In this document: piece by piece, positions 49,215-58,290 of the stretch | How positions within the stretch are numbered: position 1 is the stretch's first letter | Layout: each line of letters begins with the position of its first letter | Assembly (NCBI RefSeq): GCF_000494755.1 | Contig: NC_022657.1 | Coordinates: 6,788,001 to 6,852,000, forward strand | Source of the DNA: Amorphoplanes friuliensis DSM 7358 | Lineage (GTDB): Bacteria; Actinomycetota; Actinomycetes; Mycobacteriales; Micromonosporaceae | DNA: 64,000 bases | Direction: 5' to 3' | Notes under the pieces: model-generated | What the model saw: only the letters and a program-made list of their open reading frames with translations | What the model was told of the DNA's origin: nothing | The model's database searches: none | Translations under genes and position numbers: made by a program

Positions 49215-50780
49215 TCAGTCGATCGAGTCGTAGGCGGCCGTCGTCAGGAAGTCCGCGAAGTTGTCGGACAGGGCGACCCGCTCGAACAGCTTGCGCGCGT
49301 CGTCGAAGCGGCTCGCCGCCCAGGCCTCGTCGCCCAGCGCCTCACGGATCTTGGCGAGCTCCTCGTCCTCGTACCGCCCGACCAGCTCAGCGGTGATCGC
49401 GGTGCCGTCGTCGAGGCGGACGTCGTTGTGGATCCACTGCCAGACCTGCGAACGGGAGATCTCGGCGGTGGCCGCGTCCTCCATCAGGTTGTTGATCCCG
49501 ACCGCGCCGTTGCCGCGCAGCCAGGCCTCCAGGTATTGCAGAGCCACCGACACGTTGCCCCGCAGGCCGGCCTCGGTGACGGCACCACCGGTGGCGGCCA
49601 CGTCGAGCAGCTGCGCGGCGTCGACGCTCACGTCGTCGCGCTTGCGGTCGAGCTGGTTGGGCCGGTCACCGAGAACCCGGTCGAAGATCTCCTGGCAGAC
49701 CGGCACCAGGTCGGGGTGCGCGACCCAGGAGCCGTCGAAGCCGTCGCCGGCCTCACGCTCCTTGTCCTCCCGGACCTTGGCCAGGGCCACCTGGTTGACC
49801 TCCGGGTCGCGCCGGCTCGGGATGAAGGCCGCCATGCCGCCCATCGCGAACGCTCCCCGCCGGTGACAGGTCGAGACGAGCAACTCCGTGTACGCCCGCA
49901 TGAACGGCGCCGTCATCGTCACCGCCACCCGGTCGGGCAGGACCATCGCCGGGTTGTCCCGGAAGTACTTGATGATGCTGAACAGGTAGTCCCAGCGGCC
50001 CGCGTTCAGCCCGGAGATGTGCGGGCGCAACGCGTGCAGGATCTCGTCCATCTCGAACGCGGCCGGGATCGTCTCGATGAGCACGGTCGCCCGGACGGTG
50101 CCGACCGGGATCCCGAGCTTCTCCTGCGCGTAGGTGAAGACGTCGTTCCAGAGCGCGGCCTCTTTGTGGGACTCCATCTTGGGCAGATAGAAGTACGGCC
50201 CGCTCCCCCGGCTGATCAGCTCGGCGGCGTTGTGGAAGAAGTAGAGCCCGAAGTCGACCAGCGCACCGACGGCCGGCTCACCGTCGACGGGCAGGTGCCG
50301 CTCGTCGAGGTGCCAGCCGCGCGGCCGCATGACGATCGTCGGGTAGGGCCCGTCGCCGAGCTCGTACGTCTTCTTCGGCGTCTCGAGCGTGATCGTGCGC
50401 CGGATCGCGTCGTGCAGATTTTGCTGCCCGTCGACGACGTTGGACCAGTGCGGTGTGTTGGCGTCCTCGAGGTCGGCCAGCCACACCTTCGCACCGGAGT
50501 TGAGTGCGTTGATCGTCATCTTGCGCTCGGTCGGCCCGGTGATCTCCACCCGCCGGTCGGTGAGGTCGGCCGGGGCGGCGGGCACGGTCCAGTCACCGTT
50601 GCGGACGTCGGCCGTCTCGGGCAGGAAGCCCAGCGTGCCCCCGGCGGCGATCTCGGCCCGGCGCGCGGCCCGGGCGGCCAGCAGCTCGTTGCGGCGCGGC
50701 CGGAACCGCCGGTTCAGATCGGCGACGAACGCCACGGCCTCGTCGGACAGAATCTCGGTCACGGTCGGCAACTCCCTCAC
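49215..50780 (-). CDS. aceB: Malate synthase A
   Basis: A 521-residue malate synthase A: ITGPTERKMTINALNSGAKVWLADLEDANTPHW is the start of the catalytic barrel, GLNAGRWDYLFSIIK the central motif, and GINNLMEDAATAEISRSQVWQWIHND the C-terminal region with the catalytic Asp. It condenses glyoxylate with acetyl-CoA to malate. No isocitrate lyase is nearby, so its glyoxylate probably comes from ureide breakdown rather than the glyoxylate shunt alone. It starts a two-gene operon with DUF6986. Confidence 0.95.
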   Translation of the reverse strand: MRELPTVTEILSDEAVAFVADLNRRFRPRRNELLAARAARRAEIAAGGTLGFLPETADVRNGDWTVPAAPADLTDRRVEITGPTERKMTINALNSGAKVWLADLEDANTPHWSNVVDGQQNLHDAIRRTITLETPKKTYELGDGPYPTIVMRPRGWHLDERHLPVDGEPAVGALVDFGLYFFHNAAELISRGSGPYFYLPKMESHKEAALWNDVFTYAQEKLGIPVGTVRATVLIETIPAAFEMDEILHALRPHISGLNAGRWDYLFSIIKYFRDNPAMVLPDRVAVTMTAPFMRAYTELLVSTCHRRGAFAMGGMAAFIPSRRDPEVNQVALAKVREDKEREAGDGFDGSWVAHPDLVPVCQEIFDRVLGDRPNQLDRKRDDVSVDAAQLLDVAATGGAVTEAGLRGNVSVALQYLEAWLRGNGAVGINNLMEDAATAEISRSQVWQWIHNDVRLDDGTAITAELVGRYEDEELAKIREALGDEAWAASRFDDARKLFERVALSDNFADFLTTAAYDSID

Positions 50781-50855
50781 GACGACGGCGGCGTACCTGT
50801 GGCTACCGTATCGGTCCTGCGGCCGCCGGGCCCGGCGTACCGGAGGCAGGAACGG

Positions 50856-50889
50856 CAGTGGCCCCCGGCGGGGAAACCGGGGGCCACTG
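50856..50889. terminator. Long hairpin downstream of DUF1996 gene
   Basis: A perfect 13-bp stem (CAGTGGCCCCCGG / CCGGGGGCCACTG) with an 8-nt loop lies 64 bp after the DUF1996 stop (minus strand) and 76 bp before the malate synthase start. The downstream T-run is weak. It likely ends the DUF1996 transcript. Confidence 0.65.
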
Positions 50890-50952
50890 CTTCCAACTAT
50901 CTGGGGATGGGTGCGCCCGGGGGATGTCGGGCGCTCCCGGTGGTGCCTCGAA

Positions 50953-52440
50953 TCAGAAGTTGCCGAACGAGTCGCACTTGGCCTTCTGGACGATGCAGTT
51001 CTTCACGCGGCTGCCCAGCGCCTCGTCGTCCCAGGCGAAGAAGGCGTCACCGTGCATCGAGGAGGCGTTGCCGGAGGCCAGCTTGAAGCCGGCCGGGCTG
51101 CCCGAGGTCGGGTAGCCGATCACGAAGGACAGCGAGGGGATGGCCACCGGGAACTTGCCGCTGGCGCAGGTGCCGTCGGGGCCGGTACCGCCGATGTGCG
51201 ACTTGTGGTCGGGGCTGTCCAGGTGCACGCCGTCCCAGCAGTCCGGGAAGGTGAGCTGGAAGGTCAGCTCGGCGGTCTTGGCGCAGACGGGCCAGTTGCC
51301 GTCGGTGCTGCGACCGGTCTCGCCACCGGCGCCGGCGCACCAGAACTGGCCGGGGGCACCCTTCGGGGTGTCGATCTGCTTCTTGGCGTCGCCGACGATC
51401 ATGCGGAAGCCCTGCGGGAACGGCACGGTCTTGGCCGGGTCCTTGAGGCGCGAGCCGTAGTAGACCGTGACGCCGTGCGGGTCGACCTTCTTGCCGTTCT
51501 CGGTCAGCTCCGGGATCCAGTACGCGGACCGGTCCTCGCCGGGCTTGCAGCTGGAGCCGGCGTTCTCGAGCAGCGTCATCGTCGTGGTGTTGGCGTCGGT
51601 GCTGTCGTTGCCCATGAACGTGTGCATGTGCGAGGCACCCGCCAGGCCCGGGAAGACGATCGGGTCGTCGGGCTTCGAGTGGCTGACCGTGCAGGACGCG
51701 TTGAACTCGGGCACCCGCACGTTGCCGGCCGGTACCGCCTTCGGCGTCATCTTGGTGAACGCGGCGAGCTGGGCCTCCCACTTCGCCTTGTCCATCGTCA
51801 CCCAGCCGTCACCGGAGGGGGTGCCACCGGTGGGGGTGGGCGCAGCCGTGGTCGGCACCGGAGCGGGCGTCGACGACGACGCGGGCGCCGACGGCGTGCC
51901 GGCCGCGCCGAAGGTGAACCAGTTCAGGTTCACGAAGTCGTTCTGCTGCGCGCTCTTCATGACGGCGAAGACGGTCTGCCCGCCCGTCGGCACCGACGCC
52001 CCGGTGGCCTTGACGGTCGCCCACTTCTGCCAGCCGCCGGTCCGCGTCACCGGGATCGTCGCGAGCAGCGCGCCCGTCTGCGAACCGAGGTGCAGCTCGA
52101 TGGAACCGCCGGCGGAGTTGTCCGAGGCGACCCGGGCGGTGAGGTCCTTGCTGGTGATCGCGACGTTGTCGAAACGCAGCCAGTCACCGGCGGCGAGCCA
52201 GCCGACGTTCTTGCCGCCGTCGGCGTCGCCCGTCCCCTCGGTCTGGGCGCCGGACTGCGCGGCGAAGGCCTCGGCCTGGACGCGGCCCGGGACGACGGTC
52301 TCGGCGGCGTTCGCGTTGGCGATGTAGATGCCACTGCCGCCCAGGGTCACGGCGACCGCGGAGGCCAGGGCGAAGCGGGTGGTACGGCGGCGGCGCTTGG
52401 CGGCCTCTTCGGGCGCGACATGGGCGGGGGATGTCCGCAT
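50953..52440 (-). CDS. Secreted carbohydrate-binding-module plus DUF1996 protein
   Basis: A 495-residue exported protein. A membrane-spanning signal/anchor lies at about 20-45 (FALASAVAVTLGGSGIYIANANAAE). Residues about 50-180 look like a CBM6-type carbohydrate-binding domain (RVQAEAFAAQSGAQTEG, VGWLAAGDWLRFDNVAI, GGWQKWATVKATGASVPTG). A Pro/Ser/Thr linker follows, and residues about 215-495 are DUF1996 (GASHMHTFMGN, ENAGSSCKPGEDRSAYWIPEL, DCWDGVHLDSPDHKSHI). Probable role: binding or degrading an extracellular polysaccharide. ATG 52440 has AAGGA at the proper distance. Its own promoter lies upstream. Confidence 0.85.
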   Translation of the reverse strand: MRTSPAHVAPEEAAKRRRRTTRFALASAVAVTLGGSGIYIANANAAETVVPGRVQAEAFAAQSGAQTEGTGDADGGKNVGWLAAGDWLRFDNVAITSKDLTARVASDNSAGGSIELHLGSQTGALLATIPVTRTGGWQKWATVKATGASVPTGGQTVFAVMKSAQQNDFVNLNWFTFGAAGTPSAPASSSTPAPVPTTAAPTPTGGTPSGDGWVTMDKAKWEAQLAAFTKMTPKAVPAGNVRVPEFNASCTVSHSKPDDPIVFPGLAGASHMHTFMGNDSTDANTTTMTLLENAGSSCKPGEDRSAYWIPELTENGKKVDPHGVTVYYGSRLKDPAKTVPFPQGFRMIVGDAKKQIDTPKGAPGQFWCAGAGGETGRSTDGNWPVCAKTAELTFQLTFPDCWDGVHLDSPDHKSHIGGTGPDGTCASGKFPVAIPSLSFVIGYPTSGSPAGFKLASGNASSMHGDAFFAWDDEALGSRVKNCIVQKAKCDSFGNF

Positions 52441-52490
52441 AACCATTTTCCTTCGTTCTGCAAACCAGCGACGTAGCGTTTCCGTCAGCG

Positions 52491-52520
52491 AGTATGCAGA
52501 GGTCAGGGCCCTTGTATCAA
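52491..52520 (-). promoter_or_regulatory. Sigma-70-type promoter of DUF1996 gene
   Basis: On the minus strand TTGATA (52520-52515) and CATACT (52496-52491) are spaced by 18 bp, giving a start near 52484 and a leader of about 44 nt with a ribosome-binding site. This makes the DUF1996 gene independent of the upstream purine operon. Confidence 0.65.
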
Positions 52521-52583
52521 CCTGCGAAAGAAGACTTATGAATGGCCCGGACCGGCACCGCAGGTAGCCGCGATCCGGGCCTT

Positions 52584-52628
52584 CGATAACGTTTTATCGG
52601 TGTCTTTTCCTTAAGTTTTTCTAAACTT
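52584..52628. promoter_or_regulatory. Two AT-rich inverted repeats at the end of the deaminase gene
   Basis: CGATAA-CGTT-TTATCG (52584-52599) and AAGTTT-TTCT-AAACTT (52613-52628) are perfect 6-bp inverted repeats. The second overlaps the amidohydrolase stop codon (52621-52623). They may be operator sites for the downstream DUF1996 promoter or a terminator. Neither is followed by a long U-run. Confidence 0.4.
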
Positions 52629-53973
52629 CGCTCAGTAGCCGTCGGTGTGCGCGGCGTGCCCGGCGGGTCAGCGCCTCGGCGTCGGCGTTGACCAGCTGAC
52701 CGCGCTCGACAACGGGCCGGCCGCCGACGAGAGCCAGCTCGACCGGGGCGGCCGGGCCCAGCACCAGCGCCGCGACCTTGTCGTCGATGCCGTCGTGACC
52801 CAGCCCGTCGAGGCGCCACAGCACCAGGTCCGCGAGCTTACCCACCTCGAGGGAGCCGATGTCGTCCTGGCGGCCGAGACACCGCGCCCCGCCCATCGTG
52901 CCGAGCCGCAGGGACTCCCGCGCCGACATTGCCTTCGGGCCACCGCGGAGCCGGGCGACGTACAGGGCCTGGCGGAGCTCCTCACCCAGGTGGGCGGCCT
53001 CCTGCGAGGCGGAGCCGTCCACGCCCAGACCCACGGGGGCGCCGGCGTCGAGCAGGTCCCGGACGCGGGCCAGCCCGGCGCCGAGACGCGCGTTGGAACT
53101 CGGGCAGTGCGCGACCCCGGTGCCGGTCGCGGCGAGCTTGGCCACGGCCGCGTCGTCGAGGTGCACGCCGTGGGCCAGCCACACGTCCTCGCCCAGCCAG
53201 CCGAGGCGTTCGGCGTACTCGACGGGGGTGCAGCCGAACTTCTCCCGGCAGAAGTCCTCCTCGTCGTCGGTCTCGGCGAGGTGGGTGTGCAGCCGGACTC
53301 CCTTGCGCCGGGCCAGTTCCGCAGCCTCGCTCATCAGCCGCGAGGTGACGGAGAACGGCGAGCACGGGGAGACGCCGATCTGCAGCATCGACTCCGGCGA
53401 CGGGTCGTGCCAGCGGTCGATGGCGGCCTCGGTGGCCGCGAGCGCCGCGTCGGTCTCCTCGACCACGTGGTCCGGCGGCAGCCCGCCCGACGACTGCCCG
53501 AGATCCATCGAGCCGCGGGTCGGGTGGAACCGCAGCCCGATCTGCTGCGCGGCCTCGATCTCGGCGGCCAGCACGTCACCGCCGTCACGCGGGAAGACGT
53601 AGTGGTGGTCCATGCTCGTCGTGCAGCCGGACAGGGCCAGCCAGCCCAGACCCGCACCCGCCGCCGCGCCGACCGTCTCGGCGTCGATGCGGCCCCAGAT
53701 CGGGTACAGCGTGGTGAGCCAGCCGAACAGGTTGTCGTCCTGGGCCAGGCCGCGCGTCACCCACTGATACAGGTGGTGGTGGGTGTTCACCAGACCCGGG
53801 GTGACCAGGCAGCCGGTGCCGTCGACGTGGCGGTGCGAGCCGGGGAACCGGCCGGCGTGACCGGAACCGACCGCCCGGATCCGGCCGTCGTCGCCGACCA
53901 CGACGTGCCCGTCGGTGTACTCCGTGCCGTTCGCGTCGACCGTGGCGACCGCGACGTTCTCGATGACGATCAC
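52621..53973 (-). CDS. 8-oxoguanine-deaminase-like amidohydrolase
   Basis: A 450-residue metal-dependent amidohydrolase: TPGLVNTHHHLYQWVTRG (metal His pair), SGCTTSMDHHYVFPRDGG, RLHTHLAETDDEEDF, DVWLAHGVHLDD and GVDGSASQEAAH (catalytic Asp). The SMDHHYVFP block is typical of 8-oxoguanine deaminases, which yield urate, feeding directly into the adjacent urate oxidase. GTG 53973 overlaps the uricase stop as GTGA, supporting that start. An isoguanine or guanine deaminase cannot be excluded. Confidence 0.85.
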   Translation of the reverse strand: MIVIENVAVATVDANGTEYTDGHVVVGDDGRIRAVGSGHAGRFPGSHRHVDGTGCLVTPGLVNTHHHLYQWVTRGLAQDDNLFGWLTTLYPIWGRIDAETVGAAAGAGLGWLALSGCTTSMDHHYVFPRDGGDVLAAEIEAAQQIGLRFHPTRGSMDLGQSSGGLPPDHVVEETDAALAATEAAIDRWHDPSPESMLQIGVSPCSPFSVTSRLMSEAAELARRKGVRLHTHLAETDDEEDFCREKFGCTPVEYAERLGWLGEDVWLAHGVHLDDAAVAKLAATGTGVAHCPSSNARLGAGLARVRDLLDAGAPVGLGVDGSASQEAAHLGEELRQALYVARLRGGPKAMSARESLRLGTMGGARCLGRQDDIGSLEVGKLADLVLWRLDGLGHDGIDDKVAALVLGPAAPVELALVGGRPVVERGQLVNADAEALTRRARRAHRRLLSEV

Positions 53974-54830
53974 AGGTACCACTCCGAACTCGCCGGCGGT
54001 GCGTCGTCCCGGGTCACCGTGCCCTCGATCAGGCCGTACGGCCGGTCGCCCGCGATGTACACCTCACCGGGATTCTCCAAATCGAACGGCGACAGGTCGG
54101 CCAGGTAGTGGTGCTTGTTCGGCAGCGCCAGGCGGATCTCGGCAAGCTCGGTGCGGCTGTCGAGCACCCGCGTGCCCATCGAGAACAGCGTCTGTTGCAA
54201 CGAGGCGCTGTACGTGTTCACGAAGGCGTTGACCAGCGCGTCCTTCGCGCCCTCGAACGACTCGTCCCAGTCGGCGGAGTCGCCGCGGTGCCGCCAGCGG
54301 GCGTCGACCTCGGTGGCCAGGATCCGCTCGGTCGTCTCGGCCAGCGTCGTGTACTTGTCGCGGGGGAAACCGCGGAACTCCGACGCCGTGGAGTTGAGCA
54401 GGACCAGGTTCTCGAGCCCCGACACGACCTGGGTGCCGTCCGGCGTGACGAAGATCCGCGCGGTGCGGACATAGTCGCCCGCCCGGCGGAACGAGTGCGG
54501 GCCGAGGCGTTCCCAGCCGTACGACTCGATGCTGATCCGCGCGCCGGTGACCTGCTCCTGCGTCGTGACGAAGTGCCGGGCCAGCAGCAGACCGAACGCT
54601 TCGGGCGAGGTGACACCGTGCTCGCGGGCGAAGGCGTACACGGTGTTCTTCATCGTGTCGGTGGGCAGCACACCGGCGTTGTCACCGGTCAGGTGCGTCG
54701 CCGCGAGGTCACCGGAGAGGGCGATGCTCACGTTCAGATCGACGAGCCCGTGGGTGTCGCCGGGCCGCGTGACACGCACCAGGCGCACCTCCGCCTTGCC
54801 GTAACGGTTGCTCCCCAGCACGATCGCCAC
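53970..54830 (-). CDS. Urate oxidase (uricase)
   Basis: A 286-residue cofactor-free uricase. NRYGKAEVRLVRV holds the catalytic Lys, GVLPTDTMKNTVYAFA the catalytic Thr, and IRLALPNKHHYLADLSPF the Asn/His of the C-terminal T-fold repeat. It oxidises urate to 5-hydroxyisourate. It lies between HIU hydrolase (6 bp upstream) and the deaminase (4-bp overlap), giving the order decarboxylase, hydrolase, uricase, deaminase. Confidence 0.95.
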   Translation of the reverse strand: MAIVLGSNRYGKAEVRLVRVTRPGDTHGLVDLNVSIALSGDLAATHLTGDNAGVLPTDTMKNTVYAFAREHGVTSPEAFGLLLARHFVTTQEQVTGARISIESYGWERLGPHSFRRAGDYVRTARIFVTPDGTQVVSGLENLVLLNSTASEFRGFPRDKYTTLAETTERILATEVDARWRHRGDSADWDESFEGAKDALVNAFVNTYSASLQQTLFSMGTRVLDSRTELAEIRLALPNKHHYLADLSPFDLENPGEVYIAGDRPYGLIEGTVTRDDAPPASSEWYL

Positions 54831-54836
54831 GCGGCG

Positions 54837-55199
54837 TCAGCTCCCTCGGTAGGTGGTGTAGCCGTAACGGCTCAGCAGCAGCGGCACGTGGTAGTGCCGT
54901 TCCGGGTCGTGCACGTGGAACGCGACGGTGATCTCCGGGAAGAACGCGTCACCGCCCAGGTAGGGCTCCACATAGAACATGAGCCGGTAACCGCCGGCCT
55001 GCCAGTCGTGCAGCGGCACCTGATGGCGCAGCCGCCCGTCGTCGTCGGTGCGCCCCTCGGCGATCGTGCGCCAGCCCTCGGAGTCGCGGCGTTCCAGGCG
55101 GACGTACACGTCGCGGGCCGGATCACCCGTCGCCGTGTCCAGGATGTGGGTGGAGATCCGGGTGTGGAACGGCGCCGCCGTGCCGTCAGTCGAGGGCAT
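54837..55199 (-). CDS. uraH: 5-hydroxyisourate hydrolase (transthyretin-like)
   Basis: A 120-residue transthyretin-related protein: STHILDTATGDPARDV at the N-terminus, HDPERHYHVPLLLSRYGYTTYRGS at the C-terminus. The final YRGS tetrapeptide is the signature of HIU hydrolase. It converts 5-hydroxyisourate to OHCU. Its start lies within the OHCU decarboxylase gene by 14 bp, so the two are coupled. Confidence 0.95.
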   Translation of the reverse strand: MPSTDGTAAPFHTRISTHILDTATGDPARDVYVRLERRDSEGWRTIAEGRTDDDGRLRHQVPLHDWQAGGYRLMFYVEPYLGGDAFFPEITVAFHVHDPERHYHVPLLLSRYGYTTYRGS

Positions 55200-55695
55200 C
55201 GATCAACCTCTCCAGCCGCAGCAGGGCGATCTTGCCCAGCTCACCGGTGACGACGGCGCGCTCGGTCGCCTCGTCGTTGCCGATCCGGGCCCGCGCAGCC
55301 GCCAGGATCTCCTCCTGCGACTTCCCGCTCGCGAAGATCAGAAACACGTGACCGAATTTGTCCTCGTAGGCGTGGTTCGCGGCGATCAACGCGGCGCGCG
55401 TCTCCTCGTCGGCGCTGCCCGCCGCCGCGGACTGCTCGCGGCGCGACCACGCCGCCTCCTTCGAGTCGCCCTGCGCCCGCTCCCCGATCCGCGGATGCGC
55501 GGACAGACCCTGCACCACCTCCGGCCAGCTCAGACCCCGTGCAGCCGTCCCGGCCGCGGTCAGCAGAGCTTCCTTCGACGGGTACGGGCGCAGTGCCGCG
55601 ACCGTCCTGCCCCAGGCCGGGGCGGCGCACACGGCGAGCAGGTCGGCCTCGAGCTCCCCGGCCGGCAGGGAGTTGAAGGTCTCGATCCCGTCCAC
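55186..55695 (-). CDS. uraD: OHCU decarboxylase
   Basis: A 169-residue 2-oxo-4-hydroxy-4-carboxy-5-ureidoimidazoline decarboxylase. The catalytic His is in LSAHPRIGERAQG and YEDKFGHVFLIFASGKSQEEIL is the conserved second motif. It finishes stereospecific allantoin formation. GTG 55695 with GGGGG upstream. It is the first gene of the minus-strand purine operon. No regulator or obvious operator is evident in the 129-bp gap to HrpB. Confidence 0.95.
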   Translation of the reverse strand: MDGIETFNSLPAGELEADLLAVCAAPAWGRTVAALRPYPSKEALLTAAGTAARGLSWPEVVQGLSAHPRIGERAQGDSKEAAWSRREQSAAAGSADEETRAALIAANHAYEDKFGHVFLIFASGKSQEEILAAARARIGNDEATERAVVTGELGKIALLRLERLIDALD

Positions 55696-55824
55696 CGCTC
55701 ACCCCCTGTTTGGCAGACGGACAGTCAAGCAGCCCACCATCGGATCTGGCATCACTTTCCCCGCGATTTAACACGTCCAACACGTGCCGGCGCCCGCCGC
55801 GAGGGTGTGCGCGAGACTTGTCCG

Positions 55825-58290
55825 GTGCTGATCGCCGCGGACGCCCTGCCCGACCTGCCGATCCGTGCCGTCCTGACCGAGGTCGGCGACGCCCTGGCCG
55901 GCGCGGGTGCGGCGGTCCTGGTGGCGCCACCCGGCACCGGCAAGACCACGCTGGTCCCGCTCGCGCTGGCCGGCACGGGCCGGGTCGTCGTGGCCGAACC
56001 CCGCCGGGTCGCGGCCCGCGCCGCTGCCCGTCGCATGGCGGGCCTGCTCGGCGAACAGGTCGGCGAACGTGTCGGCTACACCGTCCGCGGCGACCGCCGC
56101 GTCTCCGCCGCGACCAGGGTGGAGGTGGTGACGACCGGGGTTCTCGTACGCCGCCTGCAACGCGACCAGGAGCTGACCGGCACGACCGTCGTGATCATCG
56201 ACGAGTGCCACGAACGGCACCTGGACACCGACCTCGCCCTGGCGTTCCTGATCGAGGTCCGTGCCGCCCTCCGCCCGGACCTCCAGGTGCTGGCCACCTC
56301 GGCGACAGCCGAGTCGGGCCGCCTCTCCGAGATCCTCGGTGACGCCCCGATCATCGAGGCCAAAGCGGCACTCTTCCCGGTCGACGTGCACTGGTGCCCG
56401 CCCCCGCAGCCGGTCGCACCGCCGCTCGGCCTCCGCGTCGACCCGAAACTCCTCGACCACGTCGCCACCACGGTCCGCCGTGCCCTGACCGACGGCGACG
56501 GCGACGTCCTGGTATTCCTGCCCGGCGCCCGCGAGATCGAGACGGTCGCGTCCCGGTTGCGCGGCGTCGATGCCGAGATCGTGCCCCTGCACGGCCGCCA
56601 GTCCGGGTCCATCCAGGACGCCGCCCTGCGCCCGAGTCCGGTACGCCGCGTGGTGCTGGCCACCGCGGTCGCGGAAAGCAGCCTGACCGTCCCCGGCGTC
56701 CGCGCGGTGGTCGACGCCGGCCTGAGCCGCGTGCCGCGCATGGACCACAGCCGCGGCCTGGGCGCCCTGGTCACGGTCCCCGTCTCCCGCGCCGCAGCGA
56801 CCCAGCGCGCGGGCCGGGCAGGCCGCGAGGCGCCGGGCCGCGTCTACCGCTGCTGGTCCCAGGCCCAGCACGACCGCCTGCCGGCCCAGCCCGAACCGGA
56901 AGTGGCCGCGGCCGACCTCACCGGCTTCGCCCTCGACCTGGCCCTCTGGGGTCACCCGGACGGCACCGGCCTGGCCCTGCCCGACACCCCACCGGCAGGC
57001 GCGATGCAGGCGGCGATGGGCACCCTGCACGCCCTCGGCGCCACCGACACGGACGGCCGCATCACCGCCCGCGGCCGCGCCCTGGCCGACGCCGGCCTCC
57101 ACCCCCGCCTGGCCCGCGCCCTCCTCGACGGCGCCGCCACAGTAGGCGCACGCCGAGCCGCCGAGGTGGTGGCCCTCCTCGACGGCGACCGCCGCGCCGA
57201 CGACCTGATCACCGCCTGGCGCCGTGCCCGCACCGACAACGACGGCGCGTGGCGTGCCGAGGTACGCCGCCTGACCGCCGCCATCACCCGCAACACGTCC
57301 GGCGGCGGCTCCGAACTCCCCGACGACCTCGCCGCGGGACTGATCATCGGTCTTGCGTACCCCGAACGGGTGGCCAGAGCCCGCGAGGCCGGCGGTCGCG
57401 CGTACCTGATGGCCGGAGGAACCGCCGCGGACCTGACCGGCAGCAGCAACCTGGCCGGAACGCCCTGGCTGGCGGTCGCCGACGCCGACCGTGCCCCGGG
57501 CGCCCGCACCGCACGCATCCGCAGCGCCGCCCCCCTCGACGAGGCCAGCGCCTGCCTCGCCGCAGCCACCCTCCGACAAACCACCACCGAAACCGGCTGG
57601 ATCGACGGTGACGTGATCGCCCGCCGCCTCGACCGCCTCGGCGCGATCACCCTGTCCGAACGCCGCATCGAACGCCCCGACCCCACCCAGGTCCAGGCGG
57701 CCCTCCGCGACGGCCTGCAGCGTGAAGGCCTGGCCCTCCTCACCTGGTCCCGGACGGCGACCGAACTCCGCGAGCGCCTGGCGTTCGCCCACGCCGCCCT
57801 CGGCGCGCCCTGGCCGCCGGTCGACGACGACGCCCTGCTGTCTTCGCTGGACGACTGGCTACCCCTGCAACAGGCCCGCCGCCGGGCCGACCTCGCGAAG
57901 ATCGACACGGCCTCCGCCCTGCGCCGCCTGCTCCCCTGGTCGGTGGCCGGCCGCCTGGACGACATCGCACCCGAACGCCTTCCGGTGCCTAGCGGGTCCA
58001 AGGTCCGCATCGACTACACGGACCCGGCTGCGCCGGTGCTGGCCGTCAAAGTCCAGGAAGCTTTCGGTTGGAAGAACGCGCCCCGGCTGGCTGACGGGCG
58101 TATCCCGGTGCTGCTCCATTTGCTGTCCCCGGCGGGTCGGCCGGTCGCCGTCACGGCCGACCTGGCCTCGTTCTGGGCGAATGGGTATCCGCAGGTGCGG
58201 GCGGAGCTCCGCGGTCGGTATCCCCGCCACCCCTGGCCCGAGGATCCGACCACCGCCGAACCGACCCGGCGCACGAACCGCCGCTCATAA
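55825..58290 (+). CDS. hrpB: ATP-dependent helicase HrpB
   Basis: An 821-residue DEAH-type helicase. Motif I is APPGTGKTT, motif II is DECH in IIDECHERHLDTDLALAF, motif III SATAESGR, and motif VI TQRAGRAGREAPGRVYR. The HA2 and C-terminal HrpB-specific regions follow (VPSGSKVRIDYTDP, KVQEAFGWKNAPRLADGRIPVLLHLLSPAGRPVAVTADLASFW in part). Its cellular role is poorly known. GAGACT ends 6 nt before GTG 55825, compatible with leaderless initiation; GTG 55807 is an alternative. Followed by a palindromic repeat array. Confidence 0.9.
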   Translation: MLIAADALPDLPIRAVLTEVGDALAGAGAAVLVAPPGTGKTTLVPLALAGTGRVVVAEPRRVAARAAARRMAGLLGEQVGERVGYTVRGDRRVSAATRVEVVTTGVLVRRLQRDQELTGTTVVIIDECHERHLDTDLALAFLIEVRAALRPDLQVLATSATAESGRLSEILGDAPIIEAKAALFPVDVHWCPPPQPVAPPLGLRVDPKLLDHVATTVRRALTDGDGDVLVFLPGAREIETVASRLRGVDAEIVPLHGRQSGSIQDAALRPSPVRRVVLATAVAESSLTVPGVRAVVDAGLSRVPRMDHSRGLGALVTVPVSRAAATQRAGRAGREAPGRVYRCWSQAQHDRLPAQPEPEVAAADLTGFALDLALWGHPDGTGLALPDTPPAGAMQAAMGTLHALGATDTDGRITARGRALADAGLHPRLARALLDGAATVGARRAAEVVALLDGDRRADDLITAWRRARTDNDGAWRAEVRRLTAAITRNTSGGGSELPDDLAAGLIIGLAYPERVARAREAGGRAYLMAGGTAADLTGSSNLAGTPWLAVADADRAPGARTARIRSAAPLDEASACLAAATLRQTTTETGWIDGDVIARRLDRLGAITLSERRIERPDPTQVQAALRDGLQREGLALLTWSRTATELRERLAFAHAALGAPWPPVDDDALLSSLDDWLPLQQARRRADLAKIDTASALRRLLPWSVAGRLDDIAPERLPVPSGSKVRIDYTDPAAPVLAVKVQEAFGWKNAPRLADGRIPVLLHLLSPAGRPVAVTADLASFWANGYPQVRAELRGRYPRHPWPEDPTTAEPTRRTNRRS

